Part shown: positions 11,856 through 22,899 of the stretch, one piece after another
Position numbering within the stretch: the first letter of the stretch is position 1
Layout: the number at the start of each line of letters is the position of its first letter
NCBI GenBank assembly: GCA_963691705.1
Contig: OY829539.1
Location: 38,201,656-38,265,655, forward strand
Length of the DNA stretch: 64,000 nucleotides
From: Viola odorata
Taxonomy: Eukaryota; Streptophyta; Magnoliopsida; Malpighiales; Violaceae
Direction: 5' to 3'
Position numbers and translations under genes: made by a program
The notes under the pieces: generated by a model
What the model saw: the letters and a program-made list of their open reading frames with translations, nothing else
Told to the model about the DNA's origin: nothing
Databases searched by the model: none

Positions 11856-12056
11856 ATTTAGGATAGGGGTGTAACCGGGCCGATTCGATCCGGTTTTGGG
11901 GATAGAACCGGACTGAACAGGAAATTTCCGGTTCTGGTGGTGCTAGAATCTGACCGAACCAGAAATTTTCAGTTCTGGTTGTGCCAGAACCGGACCAAAC
12001 CGGATGGTTCGATTCGGTTCGGTTCAGTTCCTGGTTTTTTTTATTTATTTAATTTT

Positions 12057-12150
12057 CAAAACGACGTCGTTTAGTGGTTAAACACGCCGTTTTAGTTCTT
12101 TTACAAAATGACGTCGTTTTTGTATTTAATCAAAACGACGTCGTTTAGTT
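12057..12150. repeat. hAT subterminal palindromic repeats
   Basis: Repeats of the 14-bp palindrome AAACGACGTCGTTT and variants (AAACACGCCGTTTT, AAATGACGTCGTTT), about 30-40 bp apart. hAT transposases typically bind subterminal repeats; that role is inferred here. Confidence 0.7.
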
Positions 12151-12363
12151 ATTAAACACAGTTTTTAATTTTTTTAAATAATACTTTGATTTACCAATTT
12201 ATAAATGATAGCCTACTATTATAAAGATATTTTAGTATGATAAATATTTAAATTTTATGATACAAAACATATAAAAATTTAAAGTGATTAAATATTAATA
12301 AATAATAAGTATTAATATATTGAAATGTAATGAATATGTTTAACAATTATCTAGTCAAGAAGT

Positions 12364-13551
12364 TGATAAACGGCCTAGAGGGGGGGTGAATAGGCAAATA
12401 AAATTCTAACACAAAATGTAAGGAAATATGAGTGCGGAAATAGAATGTAAAAACACAAGGATATATAGTGGTTCCAATTCCTCAATGAATTGTACTCCAC
12501 TACCTAAGAGTCCTCCTCTTAGGATTTTGAACAACGACCACTTCGTTATTTACCTTGAGTTTTTACGGGTTCAACTCAAACCTTACACCTTGGTTTTTGC
12601 GGGCTCAACCAATAAACCTTACACTTTGGTTTTCACGGGTTCACCAACAACCTTACACTTGGTTTTTACGGGCTCAACCAACAAACCTTACAATGTGATT
12701 TTTCCGGGCTCAATCACAACCTATCACAATTAATATAACTTGACAAAAGAATGGTTAAATGGCAACACAAATTGGTGTACAAATAAACTATGTATGATTC
12801 AAATATCAACACCAATAAATGAACAAGAATACCTCAGTAGAAAGCTTAAAACTTACTTGACAAACCAACGCAAGAATGAGTAAAATCGGGTGAGTGAAGC
12901 TTGCGTTATGAAAATTTGAATTTGTAAGCTTTGCAAAAATTCAGATTTTGGCTTTGAAAAAGGATGAGAGTTTTCTTGAGTTTATGATTATGTTCTTGTG
13001 TTGCTTGTTGTTCTTGTTGTTTAATAACTCATCTAAGATGAGTATTTATAGTGTAGAGCAAGAAAACATTCGTCCATGATTTAAGGAATTCAAAACTAGC
13101 CGTTTATAGTGGAGAACATAGTTGTTGGAGCCTGTCTCCTGGGCTCTGGCGGCATGCCGCCAGAAACAAAATAGCTAGGGCGGTATGCCGCTAGCTTCGC
13201 TTCGGAATTAATTCATTTAGCCGAGCCTGGCGGTATGCCGCCAGACACAACTCACCGCCAGGAACAGATAGTTCCTTATCTTGAGTTTTAAAAAACGTTT
13301 TCGCACAAAACCTTTTTGAAAACTTTCCTTGAGGTATCTTGAACATAAATCAAGTGCTAATTAGAATCATACTTACATGATTAAAGTCCTAATGTACACT
13401 TGATCTTCTAGCTTGCGATATCTTGATTTGTTGCCTCTTATTCGTTCCATCGCAAACTACACACACTTTAACTTCAAATTGCATTAGTAATATTAATTAG
13501 TTTGTGTGTCTAAAATCATCAAAACAAGAGTAAGTTGCCCTTGGGCTAACA
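12364..13551 (-). repeat. 3' LTR of the SIRE-type Gag element
   Basis: On the plus strand it begins TGATAAACGG and ends GGGCTAACA. Inside are four tandem units of about 34 bp (12576-12720) and a cluster of palindromic GGCGGTATGCCGCC-type motifs (13146-13244), one of them the perfect 18-bp palindrome at 13146-13163. It is slightly shorter than the 5' LTR, owing to a small deletion near 13250. Confidence 0.92.
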
Positions 13552-13575
13552 ATCTCCCCCTTTTTGATGATGACA
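13552..13575 (-). other. Polypurine tract of the SIRE-type element
   Basis: Read on the minus strand, ATCATCAAAAAGGGGGAGAT directly precedes the 3' LTR. This would prime plus-strand DNA synthesis and is characteristic of SIRE-like elements. Confidence 0.85.
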
Positions 13576-14655
13576 ACCACAAACTAATATCAAAACATAT
13601 ATAAGCTAGCAATTGAAATTGAAGTTAAATGGAGTAAACTTACACTCCTATCTTTGCCAAAAGAATGCTCCCCCTACATAAAACATTAGTTGCACAAGAG
13701 CATTGCAAAGATTTAAAGTTTTGCTCCCCCTTAATCTTTTAGACCGTACATTACCTAGAGAGCGTGTTTTCATATCCCACTCTATCATAATGTCCCACTC
13801 TTTCATATCCCACACTTAATATCATGCTCCCCATTCTATAAGCTTCTCCCCCTTAACTCATTCTCCCCCTTTGTCATTAACAAAAAGGGGTAAATAGTAA
13901 GGAATACCAAAGAATCAAACAATGAGTAATACAAGGAGCAAGCAAAGATCAAATCCAAAACATCAAATGATGATCCAATCCAAAGATAAATATCAAGATA
14001 AAATAAAGAGAGGATAATCGAATGTTGGATTAAAAGAGATGATCATTAAATGATTTATATATATAAAAAAAATGAAATCATTTAAAATGCATTTCTCTAA
14101 TGATCAACCAAATCAGTAATTGTAGCAATACATCATACAAAACAATTTAAGACCGTATTGCATTTCCAATTAAGCACAATATATGGCAAATTAAAGCATA
14201 TATGAGTATAGATTTTAATTTTTAACACAATCATTTAAATCAAGTAATGCATCAATAATTAATCTCATAAGCATAATTTAAAAAGAAGAGTTTTTAGAAA
14301 AACCGGTTGCGATTACTCAATATATAGCATAAGCCATTTCGCGAAAATGACTTTCATATTTGCAACCGAGGCAATCATCAATATCAAAGCCTACTTGTCG
14401 GTTTTCCCTTGGGCTACCAATCAAGTAAAATTCCTACAAAACAATTCTTTCTAAACAAATTCATGAGATAACTATTAACACAAGAATTAATTATGATCAA
14501 TATGAGAAATTTAAATCAATCAAATATATTAAATATCATTGCCAAAAATAATTTACCAAAAGGTGAGCTTCGATTCATCACCCGACTTGTGCCATGAATA
14601 CCCTAAATATATTTCATTTATCCGTATTGGGTTTCCGGCACTACTACAAAACAAA
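13576..14655 (-). other. Non-coding 3' spacer of the SIRE-type element
   Basis: About 1.1 kb between the gag stop and the polypurine tract. It is AT-rich with several C-rich patches (CTCCCCCTT) but no frame resembling pol. It takes the place of the whole protease-RNase H region. Confidence 0.7.
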
Positions 14656-16512
14656 CTAGTTAGTTTTAGGAACCCAAACACGTTTGGGTCCTTCCTTAGC
14701 AAATGCACTCTTTTGTGCCCACATTTGTTTTGCATACATAAGTCCTTTACGAATAAAGCAAAAATATGCCAAATGACCATTCTTATGACAATAATCACAT
14801 TTATACAAAGGTTTATCATGTGAGTGATTAGAGGAACTAGCATTGTTATAATTTCTTGCCTTAACAAAAGTAGTTTTAGAATTGCTCATGCTAGTAGAAT
14901 TATTAAATCCAATACCTCTTCTATCACCACTAGCCTTTTGATCATTTAAGCAATTTTGATGACTTTGTGCACTTTGAATATATTTAGCTAGAGTAGCTTC
15001 AAGGATTTTAATCTTTTCATTTAAAATAGCTACTTCCTTACTAGAGTTTGCACAAATTTCACAAATAGAGTTTTTCTTTCCATTAGCAATTTCTAATAAT
15101 TTAAACTCATCTCTAGTATCAGCCAAAACAGCTCTTAAATCTTCATTGTCATTTTTCAAAAAATCATTTTCCTCTTTCAAGGAATTGTTCAAAGATTCTA
15201 ACTCAAGAGTGTCATTTTTCAAATTTTCTAAATCCTTAGCAAGTATAGCATTTTTCTTGCAAGACTTTTTAAAATGAATTGACAATTCATCAAAAGCTTC
15301 TTGCAATCCATATTCGTCATCAAGAGATTGAGAAGAGTTTACCTCATCATCGCTTTCCCCTTGTGCCATAAGACACATATTTGTACATCCGTTGAATGAG
15401 GTGGAAGTTGATGAAGAACTCCTTTGAGAAGCATCGCTTTCTACATTTGCATAAAAACATATGTTCGCATTTTCTTCTCCAGATGAGGATGTCGATAAAT
15501 TTCCCCTTGACTCCTCCTCCTCATCATCATCATCATCCCAAGTAGTGGCTTTAAGTGCTCTTCTATGATGATTTTTACTGTTATTTTTATCTCTTGACCG
15601 TCTCTTTGATCTTTCAAGTCTAGGACACTCACTCTTCACATGTCCTGGTTTTTCACATTCAAAGCAAACAACATCATTTCTAAAATCGGATTTAGAAGAG
15701 TTAGAATACTTACCTCGATAATTTTTCTTCTTTGAATCTAAAAATTTCTTGAAATTTCTGGAAAGGAAAGCCATTTCACGTTCTTCTTCTTGAGCTTTGA
15801 AAGCTAAATTATTGCTCTTAACATTTTGCACTTCCGGTTCACCCATTTTGAGTTTGTACTCAAAAGCCGTAAGAGAGCCAACAAGTTGAGAAAAGGTAGG
15901 TCTCTTTTCAAGCTCATCAAAAATAGAAGTCTTGGCATTCCAAGAGTTAGGTAAAATACTAAGAAGTTTTCTTACCATCTCCTCATCACTAGGAGCCCAT
16001 CCAAGATTTCCCATAGCATTGCAAATATTTTGGATTCTAGTGCTTAAATAATAAATAGACTCACCACTCTTCATACCTAGTAATTCATACTCACGTTTGA
16101 GTGTGTTGAGTCGGATGGTTCTTACTTGAGGAGTGCCTTCATGTGCAGTCTCCAAAGTTTGCCAAACATCTTTAGATAATTTGCAAGCACTAACACGATT
16201 AAATTCGTTTTGAGAAATTGCACAAAATAAAGCGTACCTTGCCTTGTCTTCACTTTGTTTTCTTGAAATAGATCCAGCTGGCCACTTATCAAAAGAAAGA
16301 GGTTTTGTTGATCCATCTTCAGCAGCTGGTTCCATGGGAGTTGCAAATCCATGTAGGACACAATCTAGCATGATTTGATCTTGTCCACCTAGGAAGGCTA
16401 ACATCTTTGTCTTCCATTGCAAGTAGTTGTTTCCGTCAAGAAATAGTGGACGATTGAGTGCAGCACTTTCTTTTGAAACATATAGTCCATCTAGAGCCAT
16501 TTGATCTTTCAC
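14656..16512 (-). CDS. Gag polyprotein (SIRE-type Ty1/copia), intact 618 aa
   Basis: Structural protein that would package retrotransposon RNA into cytoplasmic virus-like particles. The start is the ATG at 16512, about 25 bp after the PBS. Residues about 20-240 form the copia gag fold (LFLDGNNYLQWKTKMLAFL; KDVWQTLETAHEGTPQVRTI; KLLSILPNSWNAK). A first zinc knuckle CFECEKPGHVKSEC lies near 285-300. It is followed by an acidic Ser-rich stretch, a long coiled coil (about 405-520) and a second knuckle CDYCHKNGHLAYFC near 575. The frame stops at VWVPKTN, about where the protease would begin in full-length elements. No stop or frameshift interrupts it, so it may still be expressed. Confidence 0.92.
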   Translation of the reverse strand: MKDQMALDGLYVSKESAALNRPLFLDGNNYLQWKTKMLAFLGGQDQIMLDCVLHGFATPMEPAAEDGSTKPLSFDKWPAGSISRKQSEDKARYALFCAISQNEFNRVSACKLSKDVWQTLETAHEGTPQVRTIRLNTLKREYELLGMKSGESIYYLSTRIQNICNAMGNLGWAPSDEEMVRKLLSILPNSWNAKTSIFDELEKRPTFSQLVGSLTAFEYKLKMGEPEVQNVKSNNLAFKAQEEEREMAFLSRNFKKFLDSKKKNYRGKYSNSSKSDFRNDVVCFECEKPGHVKSECPRLERSKRRSRDKNNSKNHHRRALKATTWDDDDDEEEESRGNLSTSSSGEENANICFYANVESDASQRSSSSTSTSFNGCTNMCLMAQGESDDEVNSSQSLDDEYGLQEAFDELSIHFKKSCKKNAILAKDLENLKNDTLELESLNNSLKEENDFLKNDNEDLRAVLADTRDEFKLLEIANGKKNSICEICANSSKEVAILNEKIKILEATLAKYIQSAQSHQNCLNDQKASGDRRGIGFNNSTSMSNSKTTFVKARNYNNASSSNHSHDKPLYKCDYCHKNGHLAYFCFIRKGLMYAKQMWAQKSAFAKEGPKRVWVPKTN

Positions 16513-16534
16513 TTGAGGCGATTAAACCTACAAA

Positions 16535-16559
16535 ACAAGTACCTTGCTCCGCTACCAAT
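16535..16559 (-). other. Primer binding site of the SIRE-type element
   Basis: Next to the 5' LTR, minus strand, TTGGTAGCGGAGCAAGGTAC. It resembles the initiator-methionine tRNA complement TGGTATCAGAGC but with mismatches. The same TGGTAGCGGAGC variant occurs in the CRM-like elements of this window. Confidence 0.7.
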
Positions 16560-17760
16560 TGATAAACGACCTAGAGGGGGGGTGAATAGGCAAATAAAAT
16601 TCTAACACAAAATGTAAGGAAATATGAGTGCGGAAATAGAATGTAAAAACACAAGGATATATAGTGGTTCCAATTCCTCAATGAATTGTACTCCACTACC
16701 TAAGAGTCCTCCTCTTAGGATTTTGAACAACGACCACTTCGTTATTTACCTTGAGTTTTTACGGGTTCAACTCAAACCTTACACCTTGGTTTTTGCGGGC
16801 TCAACCAATAAACCTTACACTTTGGTTTTCACGGGTTCACCAACAACCTTACACTTGGTTTTTGCGGGCTCAACCAACAAACCTTACAATATGATTTTTC
16901 CGGGCTCAATCACAACCTATCACAATTAATATAACTTGACAAGAGAATGGTTAAATGGCAACACAAATTGGTGTACAAATAAACTATGTATGATTCAAAT
17001 ATCAACACCAATAAATGAACAAGAATACCTCAGTAGAAATCTTAAAACTTACTTGACAAACCAACGCAAGAATGAGTAAAATCGGATGAGTGAAGCTTGC
17101 GTTATGAAAATTTGAATTTGTAAGCTTTGCAAAAATTCAGATTTTGGCTTTGAAAAAGGATGAGAGCTTTCTTGAGTTAATGATTATGTTCTTGTGTTGC
17201 TTGTTGTTCTTGTTGTTTAATAACTCATCTAAGATGAGTATTTATAGTGTAGAGCAAGAAAACATTCGTCCATGATTTAAGGAATTCAAAACTAGCCGTT
17301 TATAGTGGAGAACATAGCTGTTGGAGCCTGTCTCTTGGGCTCTGGCGGCATGCCGCCAGAAACGAAATAGCTGGGGCGGTATGCCACTAGCTTCGCTTCG
17401 GAATTAATTCATTTAGCCGAGTCTGGCGGTATGCCGCTGACACAACTCCTTCCTGGCGGTATGCCGCCAGGAACAGATAGTTCCTTATCTTGAGTTTTAA
17501 AAAACGTTTTCGCACAAAACCTTTTTGAAAACTTTCCTTGAGGTATCTTGAACATAAATCAAGTGCTAATTAGAATCATACTTACATGATTAAAGTCCTA
17601 ATGTACACTTGATCTTCTAGCTTGCGATATCTTGATTTGTTGCCTCTTATTCGTTCCATCGCAAACTACACACACTTTAACTTCAAATTGCATTAGTAAT
17701 ATTAATTAGTTTGTGTGTCTAAAATCATCAAAACAAGAGTAAGTTGCCCTTGGGCTAACA
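16560..17760 (-). repeat. 5' LTR of the SIRE-type Gag element
   Basis: A 1,201-bp copy of the LTR with the same ends as the 3' LTR. It carries the four ~34-bp tandem units (16772-16916) and the GGCGGTATGCCGCC cluster (17342-17471). It would drive minus-strand transcription of gag. Confidence 0.92.
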
Positions 17761-18600
17761 GAAGTATCGTGCTTCATATCGAGCCTAACATATACACATG
17801 AAGAATTTTCAAGTATAATCATACTTCATACGAAGATAAAATTAGATCACTTACATTTAGAGTTTCAAAAATATCCTTGAACAATAAAACAGTTAATTAG
17901 TTATACTCATGTATTGCGTAACACAATAATACAATTTAAATATAAATCCTAAACCTTTAAACAATTAACTCAAGTTAATAATGATATTGAAATATAGATA
18001 CCATAAATATAAATCATAAATGTCCATTAACCATTATGCAAATTCATTATTTTAGTTGTCATCTAACTAGTAATTATATTTTTTATGACAATTGACATCA
18101 TTCTTTCTTACAACAATATAATTCTCTTTTTATTAAGTAAAATATTGAACAATAAACATATATCCACGATATACCTTAATAATTATGTATTAGAGTAAGG
18201 ATTAATGAAAATATTATTAGTATATGTCGTATCATTAATAATCAATGGTCTTAGTTTATACATATAGTTGACTAATGACATGGCTATTATTTTATTTTTT
18301 CAATTTATTTTTTGTTACATGTTAATAATCTAATATACTAATTAATTAGATACGTGTTTATAATGGGATCGATTGATTATAATTAAAATGTCTTGATACA
18401 ATTATAAAATTGGTAGTTGGATGATTTATTCCTAAATAAAAAAAGTGATTTTTTCAAAAAACAATTAAATAAAGAAACTAGCTCAGCTCAGCCCACCTAG
18501 CAAATGAAGGAAAGAAAGAAAGAAATTTGAGGGGAAGGAGATTCAAACCCCTTCCCTTTTGAAAGGGAGTGAAAGGTTTAACTACCGAAGCAAAGCTAAA

Positions 18601-18634
<34 letters not shown>

Positions 18635-18830
18635 TTAATTATCAAAATATATATTTTCAGTTTAAACGGTTCTACGGTTCAGTTTATGGGTTTTATATTC
18701 GAGAGACCCGAACCGAACCAAAATTTTTCGTTTCTAGTGGAATAGAACCGGACCGAACCGGAAAGTTACGGTTCGGGCCAAATTTTTCGATTCCGATTCG
18801 GTCCGGTTTTCTTACATCCCTAATTTAGGA

Positions 18831-19347
18831 TCAAGCTAGATTGACCAAATCAATGAGCAGCCCATAAACAAAAAGAACAATTTAATTAAAGATCAAAGAA
18901 ATACAAAATAGAAAATACGTTTAGATCTCAGAAAAGAACAATTTCAAAACTTTTTATTTGCTAGGAAGTTGAGTGGTTGGAGAAGAAAATGGGAGGATGC
19001 AAGAAGTAGGTTGGGTAGGGGCATTGAGCCCCAAAACACTCTAGTTACGCCGCATAGAGCGAACGACATTTGGCCACTGTCAGAGAGCCAGACCGTAGAT
19101 TAATAGGGGGGATGTAGTACCAAACGCCATCATTTTCAAAGACGTGCAAGATGCTTTTGGTAATTTTTTTAAAAAAAAAAGGAAGTGACAACGGCTTGGG
19201 GTGAAAGTTGAGTGCACTGTAGATGAATAGTGCACAAAACTTTCATCATAATTAGAAGTTTTTGTTTATTATTTGAATTTATTTATGTTTGAATTATACA
19301 AAAACTATGTATTCCATCAATGATATTAGCTAATTAACACCACACAG
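18831..19347. other. Intergenic DNA, nothing recognised
   Basis: About 0.5 kb between the right TSD of the hAT and the first exon-like sequence. AT-rich; no element or frame seen. Confidence 0.5.
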
Positions 19348-21735
19348 GAACTCTTGGAAAGTTATTGTGAGGCTAACAAGGATGTGGAAGGCTACAAACA
19401 TCAACGAAAATAACTAATTGACTAGCCTTGATATGATATTTATAGATGAATGGTTGTGTTTATTTTGACGTAAATCTCTATCTAATTGTATGCCTTTAGA
19501 TAGAGATATTACTGAACAAAATTCATTTTTTATTTTTTTTTGCAGAATCGATGATTCAGAGGTAATGGAGAAGAAAGGAGCCAAAGACTTGGAAATTGTT
19601 GAAGAATGTCTAAACTCTTACCCTAGAAGAATTTCGTGCATAATTGTTTGTCTAAGCCCGTCTATTTTTTCAGGTATGAAGTGGGTATACTCTAGCCATG
19701 AGTGGCTTTCCTGCTTTTGTTAGAAATATAAGGAAAACTTAGTGGCAAACTGTTTTACAATTGTTTTCAAAATATATAAACAAATGGAAGGATTAATGGA
19801 GCTACCTGGATACCTCGAGCGGGTTGAGGTTGAGGCTGGGTAAAGTTGAGTGATATTGAATAGATGAACATGATTTTGTTAGTTTTTCTATGTATCTTGG
19901 CATTTACTCATTTTTGGCTCTGATTAGGAGTGTACCAGTACCACAGTCAAGCTGATTCAAAACAAGGACAACATATATAACATGTTTATTGCTTCTTCTG
20001 TCTTTCATTAATCATCATTGTGAATATATTCTAGATTACTTTAAAAGTATCATCTGTTCCTGCTGACTAATAGATGAAATAGGTACTCAGCTTCTTCAAA
20101 GAGTATTTAGCCTTGACACTGTTGTGAAGCCTATGCCTCCTGCTATGGCATACAATGTTTCTCGCAACTTGAGCTTCTTCATGTGCATCTTTACGCAGTT
20201 CTTTGGTAAGCGTTATTTCCTCGTGATATTGTGCTACCATGAAGGCTATTATGTGTTGGATTCCAGCTCATATTGGTTGAAGGAGATTGTTGTGGGCCTA
20301 GCCCAATTGGGCTCACATGTAATTGTTTGTTTTAGTTTGATTAGAAATCTGATTAGAAAAAGAAAAAGAAAAGATTGGAGTATGACTTGGAGTAGGATTG
20401 TGTAACCTAATTAATTAGGTTGCCCACTAATATATATATATATATATATGGTGGCTCAGGTTGTGAGAAGAAGTACAGAGAGAGAAAAATGTGAGGGGGA
20501 GATTTTTCTAGCGTGGTCTCCTCAATCTAGATGTGAGATTGAGTTGAGAAAGATTGTAAAATCAGTTGCAACGAATAGCAGCTGCGGGAGAATTGTCGCA
20601 GCAACTTCGTTCACCGTTGGATCGGGGTGAAATTTGGACAGCAGGTGCACGACTTCTGGTTCTTCAATCTGAACGGTTGAATCGGTGAGAAGTTGTCCGA
20701 GGTAGTATAAATCTTGTTCTGATTAAAATAGTGGAAATCTGGTTTTGGTTCTCTATTCTCATGTCTCTTATTTTTCTTGGATTGATTGATTGATTGGATT
20801 GTTTGATTGGTACCATTGGTGATAGTGGTGCATGTCAGATAATTCCTATAGTTAAGATAGGGATTTTGGTTGGTTGTACACATTGATCATCATATAGTGG
20901 ATTGACTGGCTTGGTCCCATGGTTTTTTACCTGTTGAGGTTTTCCACGTTAAAAATCTCTGTGTTCTTTTCTTGATTGCTTTTGATTGGTTTGATAGCTA
21001 GGGGTTATTGATTCTTGGGATAAGATTGTTTGCTGCGCAAATTGATTGTAGATTGAAATTAACCCCAACATTATGAGAATTCATTATCAACTTACAACCT
21101 AGTTAAAAACTCCGCATCTTTCTGTTGGTATTTCCTGTAACACCATCCATGCATGCTATGATTTAACATTTGTCTCTGGATGCACACAAACAAGCATTCA
21201 TAGATGTTTCCTTCACAAATATTGTTCTGTAGCTTAGTTAAGTTTGCTAGATAAGTTTTTCGTTCATCTTCACTTGACGTTGTTGAGTACATATGTACAG
21301 TTGAGAGTGTGGCAACTTTACTCTTCTGGGGAATAAGATACTTAAATATATAGAGAGTTTTGCACATTACACACTAGCATTCATGCACGGGTTCAAAGAG
21401 GACATGATTATCAGATGTTTAGTACTATAACTGAATTATTGGAAACCTATGTTTAACATAAAATTGATCCAGGCTACTAGCTAAAACGCACAAGAACCAA
21501 CTTCTCTGTATTATCCCTACTCTTCCTCATGTAGTGAACTCTTGTTGCGCATAATTTACCTTGAAACTATCTGTCTCTAGTTATATGTGAACATATCATG
21601 ATTGATTGTAGTGAGTGGGTTAATTTGTTATGTCACATTTTGAGCTTTGATTTGCTTATAGATCCAGAAGGTATTGCAAATGCACAAAAATCACTTGGGT
21701 TAGGACAGGAGGAGAAAACCCGCCGTGTGCATTGA
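19348..21735 (+). pseudogene. 3' exons of an unidentified plant gene, probably broken
   Basis: Three exons join with matching phases. 19546-19673 is preceded by a T-tract and GCAG and followed by GTATGA. 20074-20205 is followed by GTAAGC. 21662-21735 is preceded by TATAG and ends in TGA. The encoded tail contains EKKGAKDLEIVEECLNSYPR, SLDTVVKPMPPAMAYNVSRN and DPEGIANAQKSLGLGQEE. A further upstream exon (19348 to about 19406, ELLESYCEANKDVEGYKHQ) fits in phase but lacks a GT donor (CAACGAAAATAAC), and no 5' exons are found. I do not recognise the family. The last intron carries a solo copia LTR. It may be a truncated duplicate or a decaying gene. Confidence 0.6.
20254..21070 (+). mobile_element. 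Solo LTR of a Ty1/copia element in an intron
   Basis: An 817-bp sequence with ends TGTTGG and CCAACA and perfect 5-bp TSD TTATG (20249-20253; 21071-21075). A TA-repeat TATA region lies at about 20430-20450, and a CCACGTTAAAAATCTCTGTG block near 20946, typical of the end of copia LTRs. No internal region remains, consistent with LTR-LTR recombination. It sits within the last intron (20206-21661) of the host gene fragment, in the same orientation. Confidence 0.88.
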
Positions 21736-21856
21736 GAATTAGCAATCTAGATTGATTATGTAAAGATTTTTTCTTATTTTCTCCATTCGGTAATCAACAC
21801 TCAGTCTCAAAATAGTAATATAGACTGATTATGTTCGAGTTAGCTGAGCTGCTGAT

Positions 21857-22886
21857 TAGCGGTGTAACCGGGCCGGTTCGGTTCGGTCCGGTTTTGGGGG
21901 TAGAACTGTTTTTTTTTTAAAATTATTTTTATTTTCCAAAACGACGTCGTTTAGTTCTTAAACACGTCGTTTTAGTTCTTTCACAAACCAACGTCATTTT
22001 GTGTTTAATCAAAACGACGCCGTTTTCGTCTTTGGAAAAAACGACGTCGTTTTGGTGTTTGATCAAAACGACGTCGTTTTTAAAAAATATTGCTTTAATT
22101 TACCAATTTATAAATGATAGCCTAATATTATAAAGATATTTTAGTATATAGATACATTTAAATGTAATGAATATGTTTAACAATTATCTAGTCAAGAAGT
22201 ATCGTGCTTCATGTCGAGCCTAACATATACATATGAAGAATTTTCAAGTATAATCATAATTCCTACGAAGATAAAATTAGATCACTTACATTTAGAGCTT
22301 CAAAAATATCCTTGAACAATAAAATAGTTAATTAGTTATAGTCATGTATTGCGTAACACATTAATACAATTTAAATTTAAATCTTAAACCTCTAAACAAT
22401 TAACTCAAGTAAATAATGATATTGAAATATAAATACCATAAATCTAAATCATAAATGTCCATTAACCATTATGCAAATTCATTATTTTAGTTGTCATCTA
22501 ATTAGTAATTATATTTTTTATGACAATTGACATCATTCTTTCTTACAACAATATAATACTCTTTTTATTAAGTAAAATACTGAACAATAAACACATATCT
22601 ACGATACACCTTAATAATTATGTATTAGAGTAAGTATTAATGAAAATATTACTAATATATACCGTATCATTAATAATCAATGGTCTTAGTTTATACATAT
22701 AGTTGACTAATGACATGACTATTATTTTATTTTTTCAATTTATTTTTTGTTACGAGTTAATAATCTATTACTAATTAATTAGATACGTGTTTATAATGGG
22801 ATCGATTGATTATAATTCAAATGTATTGATACAATTATAAAATTGGTAGTTGGATGGTTTATTTATAAATAAAAAAAGTGGATTTT
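21857..22886. mobile_element. hAT transposon, copy 2 (right end missing)
   Basis: It begins TAGCGGTGTAACCGGG and matches copy 1 from its left end through the site of the SIRE-type insertion (GTCAAGAAGTATCG at 22191-22204) to about 22886. There it stops against the Tat element. By eye the shared part is more than 90% identical to copy 1. The right terminus and right TSD are absent, so the junction reflects either insertion plus deletion or a later rearrangement. Confidence 0.85.
21940..22085. repeat. hAT copy 2 subterminal palindromic repeats
   Basis: At least five copies of AAACGACGTCGTTT-type palindromes or variants, spaced about 25-35 bp. This is more than in copy 1, so repeat number varies between copies of the family. 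Confidence 0.7.
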
Positions 22887-22899
22887 TTTTATCAAGTAT

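Larger units (their letters stand above)
12364..17760 (-). mobile_element. SIRE-type Ty1/copia element encoding only Gag (TR-GAG-like)
   Basis: A complete minus-strand insertion of 5,397 bp. LTRs are at 12364-13551 and 16560-17760, with 5-bp TSD GAAGT at 12359-12363 and 17761-17765. PBS, gag and polypurine tract are all in the right places. There is no protease, integrase, RT or RNase H, so it depends on enzymes from an autonomous relative. The tract AAAAAGGGGGAGAT before the 3' LTR and the Gag architecture fit the SIRE lineage. Gag-only LTR elements have been called TR-GAG. By eye the LTRs differ by about 15 substitutions plus one short indel, so it is recent. The related hAT copy (22196-22205) preserves the empty site. 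Confidence 0.93.
11864..18822. mobile_element. Non-autonomous hAT transposon, copy 1 (split by a SIRE-type element)
   Basis: Termini are TAGGGGTGTAACCGG at 11864 and, inverted, TTACATCCCTA ending at 18822. The perfect 8-bp TSD ATTTAGGA lies at 11856-11863 and 18823-18830. Eight-base duplications and TAGGG-type ends are diagnostic of the hAT superfamily. Subterminal repeats of the GGTTCGG/CCGGTT type and AAACGACGTCGTTT follow the left end. With the inner retrotransposon removed, the element is about 1.56 kb. It has no transposase frame, so it must have been mobilised in trans. A near-copy lies at 21.86-22.89 kb. Confidence 0.92.

Noticed and set aside
12428..12733. 101-codon plus-strand ORF, repeated at 16624-16929
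   Set aside because: It lies wholly within both LTRs, antisense to the element. Its KPYTLVF..GST repeats simply reflect four ~34-bp tandem units in the LTR. It is duplicated because the LTR is duplicated, not because it is conserved as a gene.
13146..13244. Short palindromic repeats resembling a CRISPR array
   Set aside because: Plant nuclear context inside an LTR, irregular spacing, imperfect units and no cas genes.
14553..14867. 104-codon minus-strand ORF and 94-codon plus-strand ORF at the end of gag
   Set aside because: Shadows of the intact gag frame and its 3' end.
18608..18631. TA dinucleotide run and the ORF crossing it (18559-18828)
   Set aside because: Simple sequence inside the hAT; the ORF runs through the terminal GGTTCGG repeats and ends beyond the element.
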